Shown here: positions 1 through 12,677 of the stretch, piece after piece | Layout of the letters: every line of letters begins with the position of its first letter | Numbering within the stretch: position 1 is the first letter of the stretch | Assembly (NCBI GenBank): GCA_025354985.1 | Contig: JANXLU010000010.1 | Location: 109,718 to 173,717, forward strand | From: Chloroflexota bacterium | GTDB lineage: Bacteria; Chloroflexota; Anaerolineae; J036; Brachytrichaceae | Length of the DNA: 64,000 nt | Direction: 5' to 3' | The notes under the pieces: model-generated | Databases searched by the model: none | Told to the model about the DNA's origin: nothing | The model's input: only the letters and a program-made list of their open reading frames with translations | Made by a program: the position numbers and the translations under genes

Positions 1-530
1 GTCAGCATATATACAAACGGCATATAAAAATGCTGCCAGCGAAACATGGGCTTCCACTCATCGTGCGGGCTCAACCGCAGCAGGCCCTGGGTCTCAAGAT
101 CCTCGTCCATTCCGGCTACGTTTGTGTAGGTGTGATGCAGCACATTGTGCTTGTGCCGCCATTGCATGCTGCTGCTCCCAAGCAACTCCATGGTCAGCGA
201 AAGAATCTTGTTTACCTTCGGGTTTGCACTGTATCCGCCGTGGTTGGCATCGTGCATGATATTAAAGCCAATCCCTGCGATGCTAAAGGCGAATACGACG
301 TACAGCACAAAGTTTAAATACCAGGGGAAGCCGCCAAAAATAATCAGCAGAAAAGTTGCGAGATACCAGAGCGCAACAATAATGGACTTGAAATACATTT
401 GGGGCACGTCCCGCATACGCAGGTTGTTCTCCTTGAAGTATTGTTCCACCCGTTGATTGATGGTGCGTCGGAAACCAAGCTGCTTGGTAAAGGGCAGCGC
501 CTTGACTGGGGAATGTTTGAGAATTGCCAT
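1..530 (-). CDS. Fatty acid desaturase (acyl-lipid/acyl-CoA type), 3' end outside window
   Basis: The reverse strand encodes about 176 residues of a membrane-bound di-iron fatty acid desaturase, which would introduce a double bond into acyl chains of membrane lipids. Two of the three histidine boxes are visible: HDANHGG around residue 95 and WRHKHNVLHHTYTN around residue 128. Hydrophobic segments precede the first box (SIIVALWYLATFLLIIFGG and neighbours). The third box lies beyond the window edge. The ATG at 530 was chosen because the N-terminal block LPFTKQLGFRR..NQRVEQYF is typical of these enzymes. No Shine-Dalgarno is present; the start sits directly behind the T-run of the tRNA-His terminator. 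Confidence 0.85.
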   Translation of the reverse strand, partial: MAILKHSPVKALPFTKQLGFRRTINQRVEQYFKENNLRMRDVPQMYFKSIIVALWYLATFLLIIFGGFPWYLNFVLYVVFAFSIAGIGFNIMHDANHGGYSANPKVNKILSLTMELLGSSSMQWRHKHNVLHHTYTNVAGMDEDLETQGLLRLSPHDEWKPMFRWQHFYMPFVYML

Positions 531-554
531 AAAAAAACCAGGCCGCCTGGTTTT
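531..554 (-). terminator. Rho-independent terminator of tRNA-His
   Basis: A hairpin of AAAACCAGGC / GCCTGGTTTT with a one-base loop (534-554) is followed, in the minus direction, by seven T residues. It lies 35 bp downstream of tRNA-His. The T-run abuts the ATG of the desaturase gene. Confidence 0.75.
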
Positions 555-588
555 AGAAACCTGCCAAGTCTGGTTGCTAACTACTAAG

Positions 589-661
589 GGTGCCTTATGG
601 GTTTCGAACCCACAACCTCCTGAGCCACAGTCAGGCGCTCTGCCGTTGAGCTAAAGGCACC
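589..661 (-). tRNA. tRNA-His (GTG)
   Basis: Cloverleaf on the minus strand with acceptor arms GTGCCTT / AAGGCAC, the extra 5' G(-1) paired to C73 that is diagnostic of tRNA-His, D-loop TAGCTCAACGGCAGAGC, anticodon loop CTGTGGC (GTG) and T-loop GTTCGAA. CCA is not encoded. Confidence 0.95.
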
Positions 662-692
662 ACGTTTCAAGCTGAACGATTATACAAGCACC

Positions 693-1163
693 CTACAACT
701 GCTTTTCCATTACCAAGCCATCTTCGCCATTTCGATAGTATTTGGCCAGCGTGCTTGCCCACTTATATTGGTTGCGCTCATACAGTCGAATCGCGCTGTG
801 GTTGCTCTTGCGCACGGTAAGCTGCACCCGGCTGACGCGCTTGGCTAATTGTTGCTCGGCCTCGGCCAGCAGGCCGGAGCCAATACCTTGCCGGGTACTC
901 TGAGGATCAACACACAGCGTGACAATCCAGGCCGTGTCTCGGCGCGTCTCCACTTCCCCCGCCACAAAGCCAATCATCCGGTTGCTCTGCCGCGCTTGCA
1001 CACGCACATAGCGCCCGTTCCCCAGCAGACCCAGCAGGGTAAACGGATCATAAGCGTCTTCCAACCCGAAGCAGGTTCGTTCCAGCCGCCAAACTTGGGC
1101 CACGTGCCAGAACCCAACCGGGGACAGTGCCCAGTGTGCGCTCGTCACGGCCGTCGCGTTCAT
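693..1163 (-). CDS. GNAT-family N-acetyltransferase
   Basis: 156 aa. The C-terminal two thirds carry a GNAT fold: the acetyl-CoA pyrophosphate loop QGIGSGLL is at about residues 92-99, preceded by the beta-strand WIVTLCVDP and followed by VQLTVRKSNHSAIRLYER, as in RimI-like enzymes. The substrate is unknown; N-alpha-acetylation of a protein is only one possibility. A TATAAC box lies 8 nt before the ATG with no Shine-Dalgarno, so the mRNA is probably leaderless. The gene is transcribed alone toward tRNA-His. Confidence 0.85.
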   Translation of the reverse strand: MNATAVTSAHWALSPVGFWHVAQVWRLERTCFGLEDAYDPFTLLGLLGNGRYVRVQARQSNRMIGFVAGEVETRRDTAWIVTLCVDPQSTRQGIGSGLLAEAEQQLAKRVSRVQLTVRKSNHSAIRLYERNQYKWASTLAKYYRNGEDGLVMEKQL

Positions 1164-1230
1164 TCGGTCAAGTTATACCATGCGCAACCAAAATCATTTT
1201 CGGCATCGCTTGTCACTGATCGAGTGCCTG

Positions 1231-1323
1231 CTATCGCGGCACCAGTTTCCCGCCGCGAACCGTGGCGCCCACGACCAGCCCGGCGCTGATCAGCGCCGCG
1301 TTCTTGATATTGAGGTTTATCAC
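1231..1323 (-). CDS. 30-residue micro-ORF overlapping the DUF2723 gene by GTGA
   Basis: A GTG start at 1323 overlaps the TGA of the upstream membrane-protein gene, giving a 30-residue peptide with a short hydrophobic stretch (NAALISAGLVVGAT) and a basic tail ending VRGGKLVPR. The overlap mode is the same one used between the two upstream genes. It resembles the last helix of DoxX-like membrane proteins, so it may be a coupled micropeptide or the remnant of a lost gene. Nothing in the sequence decides between these. Confidence 0.35.
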   Translation of the reverse strand: MINLNIKNAALISAGLVVGATVRGGKLVPR

Positions 1324-3632
1324 GGATCAACTGTGAACATCGGCTGATCCTCGGTATCCTCTGCATGTCCCGACATGATGGGCAGCACCACCCGATCATT
1401 TCCGTTGTAAACGACCACGGTGCCCCGCAATGACGACCGGTTGGCCCCCACATCAAAGACATGCCGGTCAAGAACCTCGCTCCCGGCAATCCATTTCAAG
1501 GTGGGGATGGCCCCAAGCGCCGGCTCGGAATCGTGGCCCAAATAAAGCCCCTCTCCATCCAACCGCACACTAACCTTATAGTTCACATCAAGCGGGCGCA
1601 ATGCCCGCCAGTTCAAATCAATCACAACCCGGGCGCCTTCCCGCCACGCGTGCGCACCCACCAGGGCCATGGCATCGCCAAATCGAGTTGCGTTTGCCGG
1701 GATCAAGACCGGCTTCGATGACCCCAATTCAAGCGTTGCAAACGGAATAGTCGCACCGCCTCCCGCGTTTAGAAATTGACGGTCTCCGTTATAGGCGCCA
1801 ACGACTATATGTACCGCGCCGCCGCCCAATCGCGAGGACGGTAACGCCATCTGTTTGCGTACGGATTGCACCTGTCCCGGGTTAAGCCTCGGATCGAGTC
1901 TAAAGTCTACGTTCGTGCCCACCCGCCCATCCGGCAGCATGATGCGCACGGTAACGGAGTCGCCATCAATAATTGGACCACGCGCCACCACGGTCACAAT
2001 GACATCGACCGTGCTATCCAGGTATGCTTTCTCGGGTAGTTTGACGCTCAGCACGAGAATTCGCCCATCAAAAATGGCGCCCGCCTGTTTGGGGGATGTG
2101 ACCGGACACGGAAACAGTTCCCAGGCTGGCAGCTCATTTTGCGGGATTGCACACAATCCGTGCGAAGCAAACGCTTCGGCAAAGAAACTGGTGGCGTAAA
2201 CGCCTTGGCCATTTGTCACCGCTTCGCCTGCGCGTTCTGCAAATGTATCCTCATACGCGTGTGCGCCCGCGGGCGGCACATAGGTGACGGTCACATCGCG
2301 GCGAAAGCCCTCGATGTCCTGAAGTGCCCACATCGGCGTCGCCTCGTTCCACTGCGCCAATACGTTCCCGCCCGGCGCAGCGTTTTCGAGAACCCCGTGG
2401 GCAGCCTGACGCGTATCGTGCCAGCTGGCCAGTTCCGCAAAGCTGGGATAGCGCGCCACCCCATTCAGACATGCCGCGCCCAGTGCCAACCCGGCCAGGA
2501 CCGGGCCAGCAATTTGCACACCCCTGCTGGCGCCATTCCAGACCAGAAGTTCACGCAACCCCAATCCCAGCACCGTCGCAAGGATGATCCACGCAGGCAG
2601 GGCATACTCCATTGTTTGCGGCGCCCGGTATGTCAGCGCCACAAACAAGTGAACGACCGCCGCACCAAGCAATCCCAGTGCCTGCACCGGCCGGCGAAAC
2701 AGCAAAATCAAAGCAGATGGGGCCATCGCGAAAAGCAACGGGTAGCCAAATTGAAACTGCAGCAGCCCGGGCAGCAGCGCCAACCGGTCCCAAAGTAGCG
2801 CCGGCGTGGCAAACGCAAACAAATCGCCCGCAAAACCACGCGCAAAGATGTGAAAGAGTAACCCGTCAACCGTGCCCAGACTCCCGGGAGCAAACCGTGC
2901 ACCGGCTGCGTCACGTATCGGCAAATACAGCCACACAACCTGGGTTGTAATGCCTGCAAGCACCGCCAGCGCAAGCTCGCGCAACCATAGTCTATGTGCG
3001 CGCGGCTGGGAATCGCGGCCCCCCTCGCGAAACCAGCGCACCAACACAATCAATCCGAGCCAAATTCCTACAAACGCCAGTGATGCGTGATGCCCAAGCG
3101 CCAGCCCAAGTACCAAAACAAAAGCAATCGGGTTCGGCCGCTCGCGAAGAAAAACCCACAAAAGCGCCGCCGTGCACAGGGCTGTCAGGCTGCGCACATT
3201 GACGGTCGTCGCCTGTGCCCAAAATGTCGTACTGGTGGCCAGGATCGCCGCGGAAGCGACCGCTGCCAAAATGGCTCCATTTGGCCGATCACGTTGTGCA
3301 CCAGCCCCGAAAGCGTGCGCTTCATGCGTGCCGATCACGGCGTCTCCAATAAGAGTCAGCGTCCCGGCCGCGAACAGTGCTGATAAAAATGACATCCGCG
3401 CATAGGGATTGGCGATCGGCACATGTGCCACCAACCAGTTCAGCATCGTATACAGCGGATAGCCGGGGGGATGCGGCACACCCAGCAGCCAGCCGGCGAT
3501 TTGCAATTCACCGCTATCAGCGGCTTGCACATCCGTGTTTAGGGTGATCGTATAAACGATCAGCCCACAAACAAATATTGCCGCCAGTACCACCCGTCGC
3601 ACGGCAGGCACTGTACACCAGCGTAATCTCAC
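1320..3632 (-). CDS. DUF2723-type polytopic membrane protein
   Basis: 770 aa with a GTG start that overlaps the stop of the upstream monooxygenase gene (GTGA). The N-terminus contains the family signature DSGELQIAGWLLGVPHPPGYPLY (residues about 39-61; D, GE, HPPG conserved), followed by about ten hydrophobic helices to residue ~400 and a soluble extracytoplasmic C-terminal half with beta-rich sequence. DUF2723 proteins resemble GT-C glycosyltransferases (protein O-mannosyltransferase-like), so a lipid-linked sugar transferase role is plausible, but the acceptor is unknown. It is cotranscribed with the flavin monooxygenase. Confidence 0.8.
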   Translation of the reverse strand: MRLRWCTVPAVRRVVLAAIFVCGLIVYTITLNTDVQAADSGELQIAGWLLGVPHPPGYPLYTMLNWLVAHVPIANPYARMSFLSALFAAGTLTLIGDAVIGTHEAHAFGAGAQRDRPNGAILAAVASAAILATSTTFWAQATTVNVRSLTALCTAALLWVFLRERPNPIAFVLVLGLALGHHASLAFVGIWLGLIVLVRWFREGGRDSQPRAHRLWLRELALAVLAGITTQVVWLYLPIRDAAGARFAPGSLGTVDGLLFHIFARGFAGDLFAFATPALLWDRLALLPGLLQFQFGYPLLFAMAPSALILLFRRPVQALGLLGAAVVHLFVALTYRAPQTMEYALPAWIILATVLGLGLRELLVWNGASRGVQIAGPVLAGLALGAACLNGVARYPSFAELASWHDTRQAAHGVLENAAPGGNVLAQWNEATPMWALQDIEGFRRDVTVTYVPPAGAHAYEDTFAERAGEAVTNGQGVYATSFFAEAFASHGLCAIPQNELPAWELFPCPVTSPKQAGAIFDGRILVLSVKLPEKAYLDSTVDVIVTVVARGPIIDGDSVTVRIMLPDGRVGTNVDFRLDPRLNPGQVQSVRKQMALPSSRLGGGAVHIVVGAYNGDRQFLNAGGGATIPFATLELGSSKPVLIPANATRFGDAMALVGAHAWREGARVVIDLNWRALRPLDVNYKVSVRLDGEGLYLGHDSEPALGAIPTLKWIAGSEVLDRHVFDVGANRSSLRGTVVVYNGNDRVVLPIMSGHAEDTEDQPMFTVDP

Positions 3633-4972
3633 GCGAACAACGTGATCAGGTGCTCCAACTGCTTGCGATAGCTGTAATGCTCAACTTCCACATAATGCCG
3701 CGTGCTCTCAACATAGCGGATGCCCCGATTGATCGGCGCCGCCCCCGTTGCCTTGCGCGCCCGGAACATGCCGGCCTGTGCCGCTCCGCTCTTATCGGCC
3801 AACAGAAATTTAACCAAAAGTCGGGCCTGAGCATCCACGAGGGCCCATTGACCGCTGTCGGGCTGAATTAGCCCCAGCACGAACAAATTGTCATAGGTGG
3901 GGTGAAACACGTTCATAAACAAGCGCGGTCTACCGTCGTGCCAATTCAAATAGCTCTTGTCCAGGAATGGAAAAACTATGTTAAAACCGGTTGCAAACAC
4001 GGCCACATCTATTTCCTCGCGGGAGCCATCCTTAAACACCACTGTCTTGCCAGCGAACTCGGCAACATCCGGTTTGTGCGTAATGTCACCCTGACCATAG
4101 TGATACAGAATTTGCTGATTGACGATCGGGTGGGTTTCGTAAAACTTGTGATCAGGCTTGGGCAGGCCATATTGCTGCGGCTCGCCGATCAGCAGTTTTA
4201 GCGAGATCGACACAAGCAGCCGCTGAATCACCAGCGGCAGTCCCATCTTTAGGAATCCCTCATTAACCTGGTCGCTGGGTTTGCCAAATGCAAACTTGGG
4301 CGAGTAATAGTAGCCGCGCCGGGTGCTGTGTAAGGTGCGCGTGGCATGTTGCGCACTCTCAACCACGATGTCACAACCGCTGTTGCCTGCCCCCACCACC
4401 AACACACGTTGATCCCGCAACACATCCGGGGTCTTATATTGACACGAGTGCAGCGCTACTCCATCAAATGTGCCGGCATAGTCCGGCCATTTTGGGTCCC
4501 AGTTGTGACCGTTGCACACCACCACGCCCGCGTATGTCCGCAGTTCCGTGCTGCCGTCTGCGTATTGCACCGTGACGTCCCACAGCGGGGATGCGTCGTC
4601 GCTCAGGCTGGCGGGATGCGGGCGCACCTCGCGCACAATTACCCCAAACGCAATGTGCTCGTCAATCTTAAATTGCCAGGCATAGGCCTTGAAATAGGCA
4701 TGCACTTGCCAGTGGTTTGGGTAATGCGGGTAGTCCGCCGGCATGGGAAAGTCCGGTATCTCGGTCAGTCCCTTGCTGGAAATAAGATGCGTGCTCTTAT
4801 AAACGCTGCTCCCTGGGCGGCCGTAACACCAATTGCCACCAACATCGTCGTTTTTCTCAATCACATCACACGCGATTCCTGCTGCCAATAGGTGCCGGGC
4901 CGCAATAAGACCACTTGATCCCGCGCCGATAACGCAATACGTGTTGTTGGTTGTTGTGGTAGCTGCTGACAT
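3629..4972 (-). CDS. Flavin-containing monooxygenase (FMO/BVMO-like)
   Basis: 447 aa. FAD-binding GAGSSG is at residues 16-21 and the NADPH-binding GAGNSG at about 193-198. The FMO fingerprint FDGVALHSCQYK (FxGxxxHxxxYK) and the FATGFN motif are both present. The length matches class B FMOs. It would use NADPH and O2 to oxygenate a nucleophilic N or S or a ketone; the substrate is unknown. A TAAAAT box lies 6 nt before the ATG, suggesting a leaderless transcript. It starts only 50 bp after the 5S rRNA gene, so read-through from the rrn operon is possible. Confidence 0.9.
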   Translation of the reverse strand: MSAATTTTNNTYCVIGAGSSGLIAARHLLAAGIACDVIEKNDDVGGNWCYGRPGSSVYKSTHLISSKGLTEIPDFPMPADYPHYPNHWQVHAYFKAYAWQFKIDEHIAFGVIVREVRPHPASLSDDASPLWDVTVQYADGSTELRTYAGVVVCNGHNWDPKWPDYAGTFDGVALHSCQYKTPDVLRDQRVLVVGAGNSGCDIVVESAQHATRTLHSTRRGYYYSPKFAFGKPSDQVNEGFLKMGLPLVIQRLLVSISLKLLIGEPQQYGLPKPDHKFYETHPIVNQQILYHYGQGDITHKPDVAEFAGKTVVFKDGSREEIDVAVFATGFNIVFPFLDKSYLNWHDGRPRLFMNVFHPTYDNLFVLGLIQPDSGQWALVDAQARLLVKFLLADKSGAAQAGMFRARKATGAAPINRGIRYVESTRHYVEVEHYSYRKQLEHLITLFA

Positions 4973-5022
4973 CCGGCTATTTTATGACGCACGTCCAAAA
5001 CAGGCCGAAAAAAGCAAAAAGT

Positions 5023-5143
5023 CCCCTGGCAATGACCTACTCTCGCATGCAGTCACCCACATACTACCATCAGCGCTGACGAGCTTAACTTCCGGGTTCG
5101 GGATGGGACCGGGTGTGACCTCGTCGCTCAAATCACCAAGAGA
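5023..5143 (-). rRNA. rrf: 5S ribosomal RNA
   Basis: The minus strand reads CTCTTGGTGATTTGAGCG at the 5' end and GGTCATTGCCAGGGG at the 3' end. These pair as helix I and flank the conserved CCCATCCCGAACCCGGAAG loop. It is the last gene of the rrn operon. Ends are good to a few bases. Confidence 0.93.
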
Positions 5144-5249
5144 CTTATTTGCTATCAGGTGCAAAGCACCCTAAAAACTGAATAGAACTGATTTTTGGAC
5201 ATCGTGTCAATGGGCGAGAAACGTCAATTTCTCTGCATCATGTAAAAAA

Positions 5250-8152
<2,903 letters not shown>

Positions 8153-8274
8153 CACATGATGCGGAGAAATTGAATTTCCCGCTTTACTACTCTATTGTTG
8201 AGATTTGATGTCTTATATCAATTCTATTCAGTTTTTAAGGTACTTTGGTTTCCCCGGTTTCCCAGGTTCACCAT

Positions 8275-8347
8275 TGGAGACTACGGGATTCGAACCCGTG
8301 ACCTCTCGCTTGCAAAGCGAGCGCTCTCCCAACTAAGCTAAGTCCCC
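8275..8347 (-). tRNA. tRNA-Ala (TGC)
   Basis: Minus-strand cloverleaf with acceptor GGGGACT / AGTCTCC, anticodon loop TTTGCAA (TGC) and T-loop GTTCGAATC, without encoded CCA. It lies in the 16S-23S spacer next to tRNA-Ile. Confidence 0.95.
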
Positions 8348-8362
8348 TTCTGACAAGGAAGA

Positions 8363-8436
8363 TGAGCGATTCAAGACTCGAACTTGAGACCTTCCCCTTA
8401 TCAGAGGGATGCTCTAACCAACTGAGCTAATCGCCC
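8363..8436 (-). tRNA. tRNA-Ile (GAT)
   Basis: Minus-strand cloverleaf with acceptor GGGCGAT / ATCGCTC (one G-U-type wobble), D-arm TAGCTCAGTTGGTTAGAGC, anticodon loop CTGATAA (GAT) and T-loop GTTCGAGTC. First tRNA of the 16S-23S spacer. Confidence 0.95.
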
Positions 8437-8595
8437 AATCTGAGCACCAGGCTTCAGCCTGGCACCATAGCTGCCCTTTAGCAGCTAAAGAGTGATAGAG
8501 AAACCCGAATTCATACAAATCCGGTCGTAATTCACACCGCTGCGAATTACTCAAACCTAGGGATCAATTACCGAAGTAGTTGATTTTTGTTCCCT

Positions 8596-10085
<1,490 letters not shown>

Positions 10086-10171
10086 GTAGTTTGTCCATGT
10101 GTTAGCAAGCTGCTAACAAAAAAATTTTCAATGACCCGAACTTGTGTGTTCTCGAATCTCTCTACCACTCT

Positions 10172-10188
10172 TCAATTGTTAAAGGGCT
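10172..10188 (-). promoter_or_regulatory. rrn leader boxA-like antitermination element
   Basis: The minus strand reads AGCCCTTTAACAATTGA, close to the E. coli rrn boxA (TGCTCTTTAACAATTTA), about 90 nt upstream of 16S. It is expected to load the Nus-factor antitermination complex and may also pair in 16S processing. Confidence 0.6.
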
Positions 10189-10208
10189 GCTTGTTTAGAA
10201 GCCGGTGA

Positions 10209-10237
10209 ATCATACTCATCGGAGGGTGTTTTGTCAA
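10209..10237 (-). promoter_or_regulatory. rrn promoter, proximal
   Basis: On the minus strand TTGACA (10237-10232), a 17-bp spacer and TATGAT (10214-10209). It is the closest of three stacked rrn promoters, about 120 bp upstream of 16S. Confidence 0.7.
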
Positions 10238-10369
10238 GAGGCTGAACCTTAAATTTTTGTGGAACTTTTGGTTCTGCTTCCCGTCTTTCACTTCCACCGA
10301 CGTGTGGATTCTTTGGCTTTTAATGTGCGCCCCGCAACGTGCATTTCACTGCTTGTCTTGGGGGACGAG

Positions 10370-10398
10370 ACTATATGCGCCAGAGCTCCAAATGTCAA
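10370..10398 (-). promoter_or_regulatory. rrn promoter, middle
   Basis: On the minus strand TTGACA (10398-10393), a 17-bp spacer and TATAGT (10375-10370). This is a near-consensus housekeeping sigma promoter. Confidence 0.75.
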
Positions 10399-10460
10399 TA
10401 GGCTGGAGCACGCAACCAACCTTAAATTTATGCCAACGACTCATCAACAATATTCGCCTG

Positions 10461-10489
10461 AATATCAACAGTTTTGCCTCCACTGTCAA
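10461..10489 (-). promoter_or_regulatory. rrn promoter, distal
   Basis: On the minus strand TTGACA (10489-10484), a 17-bp spacer and GATATT (10466-10461). It lies just upstream of the divergent VOC gene, whose own -10 (TATTAT, 10501-10506, plus strand) is 12 bp away. Confidence 0.6.
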
Positions 10490-10514
10490 CAGGCGGGTGC
10501 TATTATTCGGATTC

Positions 10515-10862
10515 ATGCTCGGCCCGCTCAATCGCATCATTCTGTTCGTAAAGGATGTCCCGCGCTGCGCCGCCTTCTACAAGGATGTCCTCGGTCTTGA
10601 ATCGTCCGGCTACGCCGACGCAAAATGGATCACATTCAGCGCTGGTGGATGCCTCCTTTCTCTCCATCAAGGAGCGGCCGCCTCTACCAGCCGAAAACCA
10701 AAATACACCCAAATTGTGTTCGAAGTCGCCGACGTGTCCGCCGCGCGTGACCAGCTGCTGTCCCGCAATGTGCAAATGGACAAAATAATCGATGGCGATG
10801 GCTTTGCCTTCTGCAACGGCCGCGATCCCGAAGGCAATTGGTTTCAAATCAGCAGCAGATAA
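10515..10862 (+). CDS. VOC-family (glyoxalase/bleomycin-resistance fold) protein
   Basis: 115 aa: a single vicinal-oxygen-chelate module with the two halves RIILFVKDVPRCAAFYKDVLGL and YTQIVFEVADVSAARDQL, closing with RDPEGNWFQI, which carries the C-terminal Glu metal ligand. Function could be a small-molecule lyase or binding protein. The ATG at 10515 was chosen because VOC proteins start just before the first strand and an extended -10 (TGCTATTAT) lies 8 nt upstream. Longer in-frame extensions run into the rrn promoter region and are rejected. Confidence 0.8.
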   Translation: MLGPLNRIILFVKDVPRCAAFYKDVLGLESSGYADAKWITFSAGGCLLSLHQGAAASTSRKPKYTQIVFEVADVSAARDQLLSRNVQMDKIIDGDGFAFCNGRDPEGNWFQISSR

Positions 10863-10868
10863 TCTTCG

Positions 10869-11672
10869 CTATAGCGCCCGCACCTGCACCTCAACCGCCA
10901 TCTCCTCATGCGCCGCGCCCAGGTAAATCCCCCGCGTGGGCGACACATCCGCATAGTCCCGCCCCAGCGCCACCCGTACATAATAGGGCGACTGCACCGC
11001 ATCATGTGTCGGATCCAGCGACAGCCATCCCTCGCCCGCGATAAACACATCCACCCAGGCATGAGACGCCGCATGCTCACTGGCATTCTGCGGGGTAAAC
11101 AAATAGCCGCTCACATACCGCGCCGGCAGGTTTTGCGCCCGGCACAGCGCGATCATAAGATGCGCATAGTCCTGACACACGCCGCCGGGTAGGTCAAGCA
11201 CCTCATCAGCGTTTGTGTTCACATCCGACACGCCCTTGATATACGGAATCTGGCTGTGCGCAGCCCGCATCAATGCCAGGGCCTGTTCACGCGCCCCATC
11301 ACCAGTGGCATGAGCAACCGAAAGGTCACGTAATCGTGCCGTCACAGGCACATAGTGCGACGGCAGACAATAGTCATACGCATCAATCGGCGAAAGCTCC
11401 TGGATGTCGTTCTCATACCGCTCCGCGGTAAGCACCTGCGATACCGAAACAGCGCGCAGCTTGCTGTGTGAGCTCATCACATCAAAGTAGCGCACATCGT
11501 TGCCAAACCGATCCGCATATTGAAACACCTCGCCCCGCGGGTCGGTATTCACCATAAACGACAGACACCGTTGCCCGCCCGCGTCCAGCGGGCGCAGCCG
11601 CATCTCGGTGTAGGCCTCGCTGATCGGCTGATCATATTCAAAGGTGGTACTGTGTTCAATCGTTAATCGCAT
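10869..11672 (-). CDS. Transglutaminase-like cysteine protease-fold protein
   Basis: 267 aa. The N-terminal beta domain (residues 1-85, typical of 'bacterial transglutaminase-like N-terminal region') is followed by the papain-like core with catalytic Cys166 in GGVCQDYAH, His204 in SHAWVDVF and Asp220 in DPTHD. It is the last gene of a three-gene operon with alpha-E and ATP-grasp proteins, 15 bp after the former. This set is widespread and is thought from comparative genomics to make or process a small peptide, but its product is unknown. It is probably cytoplasmic, as no signal peptide is seen. Confidence 0.88.
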   Translation of the reverse strand: MRLTIEHSTTFEYDQPISEAYTEMRLRPLDAGGQRCLSFMVNTDPRGEVFQYADRFGNDVRYFDVMSSHSKLRAVSVSQVLTAERYENDIQELSPIDAYDYCLPSHYVPVTARLRDLSVAHATGDGAREQALALMRAAHSQIPYIKGVSDVNTNADEVLDLPGGVCQDYAHLMIALCRAQNLPARYVSGYLFTPQNASEHAASHAWVDVFIAGEGWLSLDPTHDAVQSPYYVRVALGRDYADVSPTRGIYLGAAHEEMAVEVQVRAL

Positions 11673-11687
11673 ATGGCCGCCCGACTC

Positions 11688-12677
11688 TCATTGTTGCTGT
11701 TGCGCTTGCTGCCCGCGTGCATCCGTCAGGATCACCTGGGTGTTGAAAAAACTGTGCGTGATCTCCTGGCCCACCTGATCCAGCCGCCCCAACAGACCGA
11801 TCAACCAACCGTGGAGGTCATCCCGCAACAGCTCTAGAATATCCACATATTCCAGGTCCGAAACCATTCGCCCGACTGTGCGCAGCGCACCCTGCGCCGC
11901 CGACGTGCGCGTGGCGTTCATTGACAGGTTCTGCAGCGCTTGCTGGCAACCCCGCACACAAAAGGCCACCGCGCGTGGAAACTCCCGGTTAAGCAACAAA
12001 AATTCCGCCACCCTGCTCGCCTGGATCTGTGCCGCATGCGCCCGCCGAAAGGGTTCAAACGCACTGCATGATTTCAACATGGCGATCAGCTGCAATGTGG
12101 CCTCGGGCGAGCCATCCGCCAGCACCTGCGCGGTGGCAAATTTGACGTTTAAGATGCGCAGCGTCTGGCTTGCCCGCTCATGATATTTGCCCAGCTCCAT
12201 AAACTCAAACGCCTCGCCGTGCGTCATGGTCGCGTGGGCAATCCCCTCAAACGATTGTGAGCCGTCCCGAATCGACCTAAAGAACCCGATTGGGCTGGCC
12301 AGCACCTCGGCCTTGTCCACATCCCGCGCATATAAATACAACCGGTTGATGTGTTCCCACATCTCAACCGTGATCTGCTCGCGCACCACCCGGGCGTTCT
12401 CGCGCGCCCGTTGTATGCACGTCACCACCGCGTTGGTGTTGTGCGGGTTCCAAACAAAGAAGTCGGTCACGCTCTCGGCGTTTGTATAGATATATTCCTT
12501 GCTAAACAGTGGCCATTCGCCCGTGATCGACACGATCGGATGCCACGCCAGGTCGGCGTCCACGTGCGGCGCATCCAACTGCGCTAGAAAATTCACCGCC
12601 AAAATCCGCGTCATGTCCTCGGCTCGCTCCATGTAGCGGGCCATCCAATAAATCGTCTCCGCCACCCGACTAAGCAT
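11688..12677 (-). CDS. Alpha-E domain protein (DUF403)
   Basis: 329 aa, all-alpha, beginning [21 protein letters not shown], the hallmark N-terminus of the alpha-E family. The Gln-rich tail AQQQQ is probably disordered. The ATG at 12677 overlaps the end of the upstream ATP-grasp gene by 8 bp; a GTG 30 nt further upstream (12707) adds ten residues not typical of the family. Alpha-E proteins are regular partners of circularly permuted ATP-grasp ligases and transglutaminases and are presumed scaffolding or peptide-binding components. Confidence 0.88.
   Translation of the reverse strand: MLSRVAETIYWMARYMERAEDMTRILAVNFLAQLDAPHVDADLAWHPIVSITGEWPLFSKEYIYTNAESVTDFFVWNPHNTNAVVTCIQRARENARVVREQITVEMWEHINRLYLYARDVDKAEVLASPIGFFRSIRDGSQSFEGIAHATMTHGEAFEFMELGKYHERASQTLRILNVKFATAQVLADGSPEATLQLIAMLKSCSAFEPFRRAHAAQIQASRVAEFLLLNREFPRAVAFCVRGCQQALQNLSMNATRTSAAQGALRTVGRMVSDLEYVDILELLRDDLHGWLIGLLGRLDQVGQEITHSFFNTQVILTDARGQQAQQQQ

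Noticed and set aside
10257..10514. N-terminal extension of the VOC protein to 201 residues
   Set aside because: The added 86 residues are encoded by the rrn promoter region and do not resemble VOC proteins.
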